From Ascaris suum (lineage: Eukaryota > Nematoda > Chromadorea > Rhabditida > Ascarididae), in NCBI GenBank assembly GCA_013433145.1, contig CM024187.1, positions 9,327,326-9,391,325 of the forward strand: a stretch of 64,000 bases of DNA, in the 5' to 3' direction. Position 1 is the stretch's first letter; each line of letters opens with the position of its first letter. This document shows, one piece after another, positions 1-10,800 of the stretch. The position numbers and the translations under genes are program-made. The notes beneath the pieces were generated by a model, which worked only from the letters and a program-made list of their open reading frames with translations, had not been told where the DNA came from and ran no database searches.

Positions 1-48
1 ATATGCACATATACGTGTGCACGCGCACACGTACACATATACATACCA
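1..48. repeat. Alternating purine-pyrimidine tract with short inverted repeat
   Basis: The first 48 bases are almost entirely alternating purine and pyrimidine (AT, AC, GT and CG steps). An 8-bp arm, acgtgtgc, at 13-20 is repeated inverted at 25-32 with a 4-bp spacer. Such tracts are simple-sequence DNA and can adopt left-handed or cruciform structure; no gene is linked to it. It touches the window edge, so its full length is unknown. Confidence 0.6.
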
Positions 49-554
49 ACAGAAGAAGGAGAATAAAAATCTTTGCTTACATAAAGAAAATCTATTAAAC
101 ACATGTGGCGCCGTGAATAAATAGGATGCCGATGTAAAAATAAAAGGGCTGCTTAAGCACTTCAGCACGTCGCGAATGAGCTATAACCGTGGGAAGAGCT
201 TTCGTTGTGCGCACTAGAAAGGTCCTCTGACTGATAAATGATGTCGGCATTTGAAGGGAGATCAGACATCTTGAGGCGCTTCAAGAATGCAGAGTAGTTT
301 CTTGCAACAGCCATAAGCAAAGCGGAGTTATCCCAGTACGAATAGTTTTGAATGAAAACGAATATTGAAAGTATAAGGGATATAGGAGCTGCAAGAAAGT
401 TTAAAATAGTGAGAAAATCTGAGGCAAATGAGAGCAGTCACCAAATGTGATGCCTGAAAACTCACGCACGATCCGATAGCACGACCAACGATCAAAATCC
501 ACTCGCCCGTTTTCAAACTAGCTTGGCTGAAATATTTTTGTCTCGTCCAGAACC

Positions 555-845
555 TCATTTTTCGTGCAGTTTTCTGTAAGGACAAACATTTGAAATGAAG
601 TTGAACGCTTTCTGAGCGTTCTTTGAGACAGGAGGTGTGAGGGAGATATACCCATGCAGAGTAGGCCTACAATAAGGAACAACGGCTCTGCGGTAGTATT
701 GCACAAAGATTTCCATTCTAGAAATCTTAGAATATAGATCCTTTGCTTTGAAAGATTTCTTAGAGACATCTGAGCAACACTTGCCCCAATGAAGGCTGTG
801 AAAAACAGTGACGCCAACATCGCGAATAGCATCGTCAATATACAA
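555..845 (-). pseudogene. Remnant resembling the C-terminus of a LINE reverse transcriptase
   Basis: The minus strand reads open for about 96 codons. It starts with a segment containing DDAIRDVGVTVFHSLHWG, followed by KKSFKAKDLYSKI and then YRRAVVPYCRPTL. In CR1/Jockey-type LINEs the region after the reverse transcriptase fingers and palm has the same order: a V-R-D-L-G-V motif, a K-A-zz-hh spacer, then a Y-zz-zzh-P-hhEYC-P-hW motif. The order fits, but the catalytic YxDD box is not in this piece and no long ORF flanks it. I infer a truncated, inactive copy. It could be a chance ORF; a translated search against nematode LINEs would settle it. Confidence 0.4.
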
Positions 846-2820
846 AATTATTCACCGTCTATGTGCAGAGGGCAGTCATGATTGGCACTTGTACGCATAA
901 TGCGACATGTTTCTCGGTGAGGCGTCTTGTTGGAGGATTTTTAACCAACCAGTGGACGGACCTTAAAACTTTTATCCAGCAGAAAATCCGACCGATGGAC
1001 CTATAAGGTACCTCGAAACTTTCAGGCTGTTAGCGAGCAACATGCACACTGCACAGTTCTTCAGAAACATCGGTTATGTGCAAAAGAAATAACACGGCCC
1101 CTAGAATACTGTTTCAGGCAACGTCACCTGTGACAGCATGCTCAGCGAAGAATGTGCTACCCGTCTTCTGTATAAAAGTACTTCCCACGACGAAAAATTA
1201 AATTCTTTTCAGTGATGATTTGGTGACCGTTCTCTTTTTGGCCCTTTAAACAATTGGTATGGCCAACTATATGGAAGACCTTTGCTCGACAGTGTACTGG
1301 ACCTGGTGCTGTAATCAAGCACCCAAATGAAGAGACAAGATAAGACATCATGGAGGGGCTAGGCAAAAATACTTGGAATTATCAAATTTCCGAGTAGAAA
1401 GTTTTTGAGAATTGAATTTTTGAGAACGGCTTTCTTAACTTTGCTAATCGAAGAGGTTAAGCTGATGGGGCGACAGCTTTTAATCAGCAGTGATAGAATG
1501 CTTTATGAGATATTCGATAACCACTAACAGAGTTCAGAAACGACAGTAGTTTTCACTGAACAATGCGAGTGGTATTTTATGTCGTAAGTGCGCTCGATAA
1601 AATATGATGTATGTCATCTGTTGTTCACAATATTTTATCGCCATGATTTCGAATGCACTTTCAGCGGAAAACGAACTGTCATTCTCAGTAAAAGATCTGG
1701 CAGTAGGACGTTGCCCACCGCGAAAGCATCTATGAAAAGTTCCCATACTGGACATTAATAGTGACGTTAGAAGCCGAGTAGTTCCATCAGTGCAACCAAC
1801 CGATTAGCTCATCTGCTCATGTCAAATTGCAGCCATTTCGATAGCAGAAATATAGCTCAATGTAGCTTGCAATGCGATCATTAATCAAGAAATTTTCTAA
1901 TGTTCACCCTGCTAGCAAGTCACTCATTGTCGGTTAGGAGAATGTTAAGATTTTCTGAAGAAGTCTTGCTTCATCCATTAGGTTGTGCAGAGCTGGTAGA
2001 GCTATAAACCTCACCACAAGATTGGTGGAATGTGTAGACACATTGCCGAAACCACCTACAACTGGAGTTGTTTCTGATACCATATATCACTGCGCAATAA
2101 CTTTCGCATTTTCGGAAGTCTCATTTAGTGTACAACTTCAACGATTGTGAGATTCACCCAAACGAAAATTAAATTTACAAAACACATCAACGCTAGAAAG
2201 CGCACTGCTGAAACAGAATGCTTGTGACTGGATGTGATGACAGGAATATGTGATTAGGTTGATGGCAATGCAGGTGAATGCAAACATACAACGGAAGAAC
2301 CAAACACTAATACAGTCAGGCCGAAAGCATAATATGTTTTTCATCATGGCGCAGAAGTGCATTAGAAGAACCACTCTCATGGCTGTACCACAAATGAATC
2401 TGAAATATCCAAAGGATAGATAAAAGAGTCCCTGTAGTCCGAAAATCCAGCAAATCGAGTAAGCTGCATTGTAAACATCACAGATATCTCGAAATATATC
2501 AACAAGTGCAACGTCTTCAACCCTCCAAACAACTGCTTTTTTTCCTCTTTCGGCAGGAGTGCTAAGTGAGAATATGCGGATACACCAGTAAACGAACGAT
2601 GAGGAAAAGCAAAGAGCACCTCGAGAAGTCCTGACGATTTGATAAATAGAATTTCCAGAGTGGAAGAGGAGCCTTCATCATAATTCCACCTCTCCCCCTT
2701 TCCCACCCTTCCTGCATTCTTGTCCGCATTTTTCCTGAGTGCCTTTTCTCTAATGATTTGAAAAATGATTTATGAACACATATTTAATCGAACTTAATAT
2801 CTTGTTCGAATGCATTTCAG
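846..2820. other. No supported gene
   Basis: AT-rich DNA without convincing exons. The small minus-strand ORFs at 1157-1366, 2138-2380 and 2377-2706 have no motif, no splice-consistent neighbours and no codon pattern I trust. The stretch may be intron or upstream DNA of the plus-strand exons that begin at 2821. Confidence 0.5.
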
Positions 2821-3729
2821 AGCACACCACTGGACGATGGAGAGATTTGTTGGGATTCGGTGGCACGGAAAAAGCAGTTTCGCGACACAGATGAGTGGAA
2901 GAAGAAGAAATCACGTTTACTAACGAAAGTGAAAGCTATGGGACGATTGAATTTAGCACTAGCAGCAGCCAGGACGCCAGTAAGTCAGATATAATTATCT
3001 TGTTTCTTCCAAATCATTCATTTCCCCATAAGGTGCTACTTGAGTATTTAACAACACCAAACGCAGTGTTCATGTCATCCACCAAAAAAATCATCAAATG
3101 ACAACACATTTCACATCACCAACGCCGCATACCTGGCAACACCACATGCAGTTGATGTCTCAAGCCTATCTACGATACCATCATATACCACTTAACTATG
3201 TGCCATAGAGCATGGTGCCACATGTTTAGTGGACCACTCTCACAAAGTCGATCCATACGATGGAGTCATATACCACTGAACTTTGCGGCAGCGTCGAAGC
3301 ATATAATACCTGCATAATTCTGCCCGCACTTTCGGCATCAATCTTGCGCGCCATCGTATATCGTGAATAATCTTTCTCATAAATATGTTCCCATCAAGTA
3401 GCGGGTGGGCGGGCGTGCTGGAGAAACTGGCATGATATGCGCTTCTGTATTCTCCTAGTTTGCCTAATCAGTTTCATACGTTACAAATACACCGAATGCG
3501 CGAAAGGAAACTGCCTACTTTTCTTAACCTGCAGAAACCTTTTGTGCAGCCCAGCAGGTCTAATGTGAGAAGTCAGTGGTGTAAAATGCATGCTAACTTT
3601 TTATCTTTAAATGTCTGTAGCTTTGTGCAGAAGTTGTCGGCCAATGCGAATTATGGAAGAGTAGATCGTCGTATGGAGTGTGCGCGCTGTGCCTAGCAAA
3701 CTTCGAAACTCAAACTCACTGTTTCCCAG
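2821..3729 (+). CDS. Two phase-linked exons of an unrecognised plus-strand gene (partial)
   Basis: Exon one (2821-2979) follows the acceptor TGCATTTCAG and ends at CCA before gtaagt. It encodes 53 residues from STPLDDGEICW through the basic run DEWKKKKSRLLTKVKAMG to LALAAARTP. Exon two (3621-3729) follows ATGTCTGTAG and reads LCAEVVGQCELWKSRSSYGV then CALCLANFETQTHCFP, ending before gttgaa with one leftover base. Both junctions are phase 0, so the exons join in frame. Four cysteines, two of them in a C-x2-C pair, and a histidine in exon two hint at a metal-binding module, but I cannot name the family. Start and stop lie outside these exons. The overlapping plus ORF at 2895 is in the wrong frame. 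Confidence 0.5.
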
Positions 3730-4209
3730 GTTGAAGTCGCCGAATAGAATAACATGTACATATATATGCACAAACACGGTCTATAATATACCCTTGTGAA
3801 GTAAACCTACACAAGCACATAAATCCATAAATCTTTTATCATTTCGCTTCAGATAACACGAAGGGGGATCAGTATTTCGCTATGCCTTGATAATAATGTG
3901 TAGTTGAAGTGTCTAAAATCAACTTCACATTGCGAGGTGGGTTTTAATACATTTATTTTGTTGACAGTTGTAATAAGGCATTATTTGAATGCTGATAATT
4001 CTGCATTTTCAAATCATCTCTTCTCCCACAATCAAAAATATGAAAAACTCGATTCCTCTCGAAACGACACGCCTGCAAAATATATTTTCCATACTCCACT
4101 CCCCCCCAACCTCATATTACTTTATGCTGCTGCGCGGTGTCTTATGCTACAACAAGCAGACATGTCACCAGTAAACTTTAAAGTTAAGGACTTTTAAGCG
4201 TAGCGCTAG

Positions 4210-4323
4210 CGGGCTGGCGAATATGACGCTCTTGAAAAATTGGTCCATATGGAGTGCTTCTTCGAGCTGGCCACAGTGTTCGGCTCAAAAGGCCACAGTG
4301 CTCAGATTGGCATTGCAAAATAA
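4210..4323 (+). CDS. Coding-like exon, possibly terminal, same strand as 2821-3729
   Basis: After AGCGCTAG the frame starting at 4210 reads 37 codons, including EYDALEKLVHMECFFELATV and then FGSKGHSAQIGIAK, and stops at TAA (4321-4323). The amphipathic, leucine-rich content looks coding. The exon at 3729 leaves one base, whereas this segment starts at phase 0, so the two do not join directly. A missing exon or another gene is possible. The stop follows a run of four A; one more A would open the frame further. No family recognised. Confidence 0.3.
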   Translation, partial: RAGEYDALEKLVHMECFFELATVFGSKGHSAQIGIAK

Positions 4324-4863
4324 CATCATCATATGGCTATTCGGACATGAAAATCCTTCATCTGATTCTTTTTCTTTGTTTAAAATAACGCACTATGAAG
4401 TATCACTTTTTGGCATCATCAGAGTGGCGTACTCAGAAGCATTCAGACTATCACCAAATTTCGTAAATGAGGTTTTCGAGTATGAGTTGTTAATGACGAT
4501 TTCTTGGTTACAAAAAATCATAGCTAATCTACCTATGACCGTATTGTAGCCGTATAGCTGCACGATTTCACTTATGCTGCGGGATAGACTGCCTATTCAT
4601 GTTGTGAGCAAATTTTGTGAATTATGAAATTCCTTTAATTTTTGAGTCTTATAAAATTGCTCCCGATATTTTTAGCATTATGAGTGAAGGTTGCTTCAGC
4701 GATAAGAACAAGAGTGGATGACAAAGAACTCAGCAAAGATTATATAACACAGGATTTATTATTGCTCAACTTTTCACTCTTACCATACTGTTAGCATGAA
4801 GTTTTCTTCGCAGGAGTAGAAGGAAACAGAAATAAAATAATGAGTACATGATAAAAATCAGGT

Positions 4864-5052
4864 TTAGTCTATCTCTCTTTCAATGACACCGATGACATCC
4901 ACTTGCTCCAGAATCCTCATTGGGGAAACCCTGAGAACCTTGGAGCCTGACGTGAAAGTGGATAACTTCCACAATGTTTTTCTTAGCAGAGCACTAATTT
5001 CGTTTCCCATGCGCCGGAAATTCGCCGTTTGTAAACCTTGGTAGCCGGTCAT
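4864..5052 (-). CDS. Small minus-strand ORF, uncertain
   Basis: A 62-codon ATG-initiated minus-strand ORF ends at TAG (4864-4866). It includes FRRMGNEISALLRKTLWKLS and ends with ILEQVDVIGVIEREID. The composition is protein-like, but the plus strand of the same stretch also reads sensibly. There is no motif, no splice partner and no promoter signal. Listed only because the composition is better than most chance ORFs nearby. Confidence 0.15.
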   Translation of the reverse strand: MTGYQGLQTANFRRMGNEISALLRKTLWKLSTFTSGSKVLRVSPMRILEQVDVIGVIEREID

Positions 5053-5350
5053 TTATGAGTCATAACGAACAACAGAGTCAAAAAACCCTATCCGCCGCTG
5101 GCCTTCACGTCGAGTATTACACTGCATACCTTCATAACGGAGCTGTGAAGCTTGTAATCGATTTGAACATTTCTGCGAGTGCGGTAATATGAGGGTGCGT
5201 TATCTCACATTTAATGAAAACACTATAGCTGTTGTGTCGTACTCATCAAAAGCCCAACATACTTCCTTTGATCGCTCTTATTTTAAGCAGTGTGGTGCTC
5301 AGCTTCACGTTGTTGGCTGCAGTTCGTTTATTGACTGAATGGTGTTCTAG

Positions 5351-6066
5351 GCTGGAAGTTGCAAGACTTTGCACTGAAACAACGGTCGGAAAGATCGATG
5401 GCAGCAATGGCCATAAGCCGATGTGAAACATCTGATATGAAGTGCACTGTTAGGCTCCCGCATGACGGTTTTACAGCACACCAGTTTGTTATATAAGTTA
5501 CAATGTTGTGGATGCAATATGAACTCTTTACGGATAATAATAGAAGTGGATACAAACGGCTCGTGAGTTCATGCTATATGATACGAATGTTTGCATTACG
5601 ATGTGCAGGTGGTCCGTGTTAGCGGCACATCTGGACATTACACGAAACGCAGCAATGAGCAGATCAGGTTCTTGCTCGCGTCACCCACGAACTCACATAT
5701 GACGAAGTACGTGGAGGCTGGAAGGGTGCGCTCATTTGATCCTTTCTACAGTGTTTGCTGTGATATCGAAGCATCGTGAAATACTTGAATGATTTGTTAC
5801 TCTCTTTTAAGATGTTATCGTTTTGTAGTTGTCGATATATCATTTCTGTATTAGGGCAAACAAATGAACCTCTTGGATTTCTATCTTTACTTCCACATAG
5901 CGCGACGAATTAACGGTGTGATCATTTGCGGAATGAATCATTATTGATTCGCTCGCTCGGCATTTTGATGCTAAAAAAACGGAGGATAAAAAAAGCTACA
6001 AGAAATGCGAAGCGAACATCGAGTTGCAGCGTTATCATCTCCCGACGTTCAGATTCACAAGCAGAG
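5351..6066 (+). CDS. Three phase-linked exons of an unrecognised plus-strand gene (partial)
   Basis: Exon one (5351-5487) follows TTCTAG and reads WKLQDFALKQRSERSMAAMA, then ISRCETSDMKCTVRLPHDGF and TAHQF, ending before gttata. Exon two (5609-5725) follows GTGCAG and contains GTSGHYTKRSNEQIRFLLAS and NSHMTKYVEAGR, ending before gtgcgc. Exon three (6030-6066) follows GTTGCAG, reads RYHLPTFRFTSR and ends before gtgatg with one leftover base. All internal junctions are phase 0 and each intron has a plausible donor and acceptor. These may belong to the same gene as 2821-3729, but the joining exon was not found. No domain recognised. The antisense ORF at 5246-5431 is treated as a shadow. Confidence 0.35.
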
Positions 6067-7169
6067 GTGATGCTCGCTATTGGTTAGTCTGACATATCCC
6101 CGACGATTTATTTATCGTTGCATTCGAAACTTGAGGGAATGTCTACCAATTTTTATTTTTCCACGCCCAAGCGATGAGCTATCTCTCCTTCGCCTCAATC
6201 GCCTCTTCGCCGCTCATATTCAGCGTTCTGCTACTTCAGTCCAATGAATAGTCCACCTCAAACGACTGCAATGGTGAGCCGGAATTTCTTGATTCTCTTT
6301 TGCGCTATATTAAGTAAAAGGCTTTTATATCAGCGCTCATCCTTTCATGCGCTGACGAATAACAATAGCGAGCTCGATGGTGTTTCCTAATTTTGCAAAA
6401 AGCAGCGGCACTGTAATAAGCAAGCTGCAGGGTAATGCGCCCCCTACTACATTCATATCTACAAGATTTATGCTCTCTTCCATTAATGTGACTTACAATC
6501 GCAAAGAGTTGCATTGATTGGAAACGAGTGCGCCTATTTACATGTTTGATAATGTGCTTTTTTTTCTTGAACAGGTCTTGTCTTATTGCTTCTTATGTAC
6601 AGAAAATAATTCTTCATCTCTGTAGAAGTTTACAGTATCAATCACTAAAAAGAATCAACTGATCTCAAGCGGTTTATTCAACATGCATGTCATGCGTTTA
6701 GCAGTTTCTCACAAATTCCTACTCCTCACGAGCGAGTGAAGTATCCTTCGCGGTTTCATGTTATTAAAAACTACATGCGTGCATCAATACTGTCGTAGAA
6801 TGCAACCCATCCAACGACTTTTGACCACGTTTTGCTGACCATCCGCCACTCATGTAGAATATGAGCAGAACTAGCGTTAAACAAAAATAACGAAGCGATA
6901 TTTTTTCCATCATAACAGCTGATCTTGCATGTTTATGTATGTGAAGCAGAAAAAAAAACGCGTTAACATTCCTACCGTCGCGAAACAATGAAGTGGTGTC
7001 AAATAATTACACTTCTATGAAGATTGACAACTTCCTTCAGTTGACTGGCAAATATTGTGGGGGATGCTATCAAGTTTCCACGTAAAAAAAAGGTACTCCC
7101 TATATTGCGCTTGAAAATAGAACTCTGTAATAGCGATTTGAAGAAAGCGTTTTCATGTGTAGGGCACCG
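6067..7169. other. No supported gene
   Basis: Intron-like AT-rich DNA. No splice-bounded coding segment was found on either strand. Confidence 0.4.
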
Positions 7170-7860
7170 AATTAATAGCTTCTTGTCTATGCAGTACACT
7201 TGCATATATTCTACAGGAAATTGACACCTACCTGTCTATAAGCTACATCAAATTAGTGCTCGCTTGTCTATAAAGTATAGCAGGTCGGTAGCTACTTGCT
7301 TGCGCTCGTATACGAAAGGATATTAATAATTACTCGTCCATAGAATACAGTGAACTATTAGCAACGTGTCTATGCAATGCAGGAAATCGATGGCTATTTC
7401 CATACAAATAGCTACACATACAAACGATGTAGCCATTTAATAGGAACTTATTTTTGTAAGTAACAGGGCGAGTTAGTAATCAGGTTTTCATATAAAAAAT
7501 GAATTATAAGCATTTTTCTGCAGATTGCAGCAAATTAATGAATAGTCGTATGTGCGACACAACGAATTATAATAGGCACCACTTCCTCTACGATACAACA
7601 AATCAGTCGCTACTTACTTCTCCAATACAGTGAATGAATGACTAGTTATATGTAGAACATAATGAACTAAAAGTTAGTCCTCCATGGAGTATGGCGCATT
7701 AATTGCTATATATCCGTAGAGTGCAAGAAATTAATGTCCAGTGATTCATATGATAGAGCGAATCGATTGGTAATTGTCGAGCAAAACAATAGCTACTTCC
7801 ATATATTGTATAAGCCTAATAGTTCACAATGTTTAGCTAATTAATAACAACTTGAGTGTG
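7170..7860. repeat. Decayed tandem repeat, unit about 32-35 bp
   Basis: The stretch is built from degenerate copies of a unit containing the cores GTCTAT, AGTACAG and AATTAATAGCTACTT. Clear copies occur around 7180, 7230, 7260, 7335 and 7365, with looser ones around 7610-7830. Spacing of the GTCTAT/GTCCAT core is about 32-35 bases in the clearer part. Divergence between copies is high, so the array is old. No protein-coding reading is supported across it. Confidence 0.5.
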
Positions 7861-10800
7861 CGGAATAGCGAAGCAGAATATTGTAAGATTTAACTGTTCA
7901 TGTGGCGCCATTCGCACTTTGTCACACGTCATCGAAAATCTCTAAGATATTAAGGTTGTATCTGTCCTAACCTTTTCCTTGTCCCTTACCTTTTTTTTCT
8001 TTTTTTATGGTAACCGTCAAATACTGTCATGCAAAATATTCAAATGTAGATAATCGAATTCCATTTGTGCCATCATTTTCTCACGCTGCAATTTTGATTG
8101 CTCCAAAGGCAACTGAAACTCAACCATTAAGCTACATTTTTCACGAAAACAGCGCTTCATGACGAGCAGCGTTCCAATTATAAGTCTCTGCATAAAATTT
8201 ATTAAAATATGCGTACGACATGTTATATCGGTATTTTCCTCTCAATAATTTAAAATTACTGGATTCCTCACTTCTATTCGTTGTCACCCCGAAGAAACAA
8301 ATATAAAAATGTGCTGAAAAATAATCCCTTAGCGAACATTCATACATGAAATATAGCTCTATCTGCGAAAATATCATTTTTGCCAGTTCATAAGCTCTTT
8401 CATAAAGAAGTTACTCAAATACAATCATGTCTTATTAAAAGGTTATGAGTACGATGTCCTTTCACTCTCCGGATATAAACCCAGGCATTAGTTATGAGCA
8501 GCGCTTCGAAATTGTCCACATTGAGCTCTTAGCATTGCTACAGACGCAGTTCAGAAAATTGCTGTCAAATTGAGATGCAGGAGCCCTGTAACATAGAAAA
8601 TTTGTGGCTTCCGGGAATGGACATTTCTCGCTCATTTTCCTTCAGCATACACCCTTCCTTCCTCATCTTCTGTTGGCGTAGGCTTCTCCTGCTTCTCTAT
8701 AATGCCTTTCCCCGGTATATATCTCTTTTGGAAGACTGAGAGTGCAGTAATTGGTTGGCCTTATAAGTTTGAAAATTCGTTACACACACAACAATCACGC
8801 CTAAGCAAAATATGAGTAGAAAATTTTATAGGTCAATAACTTTTCAAAGTCCTAACTGATGTTAAAGTGTGTCGTAGAAATCGGAAATGTTTTTCGTGAA
8901 ACGAGGGGAGAACGTTGCCAGAACGTTGCCGGCTCCATATGGAGTCACAGACTAGGACATCAAACAACGGCTTGCATGCCGACATGGCGTATGTGGCAAT
9001 CAGTTAAGTTTTGTAGCATATTGTGGAACCCAACACTTCGAACCTCTTCGAGAGCTCGAACCGTTGATCGACGCAAGCGGCAGGATAGTGGGTGGTCCGA
9101 AATTAGGCTAGTTGATTGGCGTAGAACTGGGTCCAAGTGCAAAGGAGAGTTAGCAGTTTAAAAAGAGAGAACGAGCCTATGCATTTGGTCGAATTAAAAT
9201 AAAAAGAACCTTCTATTTGAACAGGCCTCATCCATGATACCCCGAAGCTGCTGTTTTAAGATGGTTTTTATTAGTAGACATTCTTGAATGCTATTTTCGG
9301 TCGGAAGGGGTTCAAGAAAGAGGATGGGCAAAGCAGCTCTACAGGAATGCCAACGAGCAGCAGCGTGCGTTCCTGTGATCAAATGCATTGAAGGAAAGCC
9401 GTACTGCATTCCTAAGACATCTGTTTTGAATGCATAAAAGGCATGAACGGGATGTGAACGGTGCATTCCTCTAAGCGTGCATAAGTTTATATCTGCAGAC
9501 TTTGAGGAAGTGAATGACATATTATTCAAAAAAGAAAATGAGTGACGACGGGAGGGGAGAATGGAAGAGAGGAAGGGAAGGCCCAGTCCCTATTATGCGC
9601 TCACTGTGCTCTGGAACTAGAATGCATGCAGGGCATTCGGTGCAAGTGTGTGATGCAAGAGAAATGCGGTGTGAGTGGTAAGGGACCCTCACTAATCGAA
9701 AACCGTAAGAAGCTTTTCACTTCATGAGGAAATGAGCTTGTCCGATTCCTACTAAGGTAATAAAGAGTGTCAGTTTGCAGTCCCTTCTAGTCGAGTTGAG
9801 ATGAGCCCCCTTGCACTCGAACATTTAACGGCATTGTATCGTGCCCAAATTAATGGCTGCCTTTGCGAATGATTTAGCCGATTGTTTGTTTTCCTAAGTA
9901 CCTTTTATTAAAAACCTTTGAGGAACGTTGCTTGATGTTAATGAATAGCTCACTGTTGACAGCTTCTACTGCATTAGTGTAGTAGAAAGCTGAGTGTAAG
10001 GTGAGTCTGCCTCAGCGGAAAAGATGCAGCGCTGGGAAATTGTTACACAAAGCTGCTAGGTGAGTGGTTGCGCACGTTGTGCGTGAAAGCAACCAATTGC
10101 TTTGCATCGCAAACTTTCTTCACCTCACTTTGCTGCAATGCTCTTCAATTAAAACGTCACTCAAAGGCACCGCTGTAGTGAGGAACACAGAGAAAAATAC
10201 TGCTCTCGTCATACTGATTGCTACGAATTTCGTAGCTAGCGATACTCAACGAATATCACTAATCAGTACTCCCACCATGCAGATTTCATTTCCTCACACC
10301 TATTATCTCCTTGAACAATTGGAGATGCAGCTGCTTCTCATATGAAAGAAATTTCATCCTTGAAAAATGCAATGAGTTACAAATGCAATTCAATTCTGCT
10401 GAAGCGAATTTCTTTATCAAGGCGCTGTGCAGATAAGTTGTTTCAGTTTGGCTTTAAAGATCATAAGAAATAAATTTTGCATTCAGAACAGCAATGTGTG
10501 GGATCAAATCTTTTTTTTCTGAGAGCAGTATCAGGAGTGGACAGTATTAGTCATTTTGTCGGTCGCTAACTAGATTGAATGCACTCATTAAGTTGCCTGT
10601 TTCGATTGATGTCGACTTGTTTTACTACTATGCCATATTTATCGCTTAACGAATATTCGCAAATGATTGTAAATCCAGTTCAATTCACCTTTCGAAGGTT
10701 TACAAATAATGCTGAATATGACCCGAAAGAGTAATAGTGCTTTGCGCTCATAACGCTCTCTATTTGCTGATGATAATCAATTTCTTTTATTTCGAGCGCG

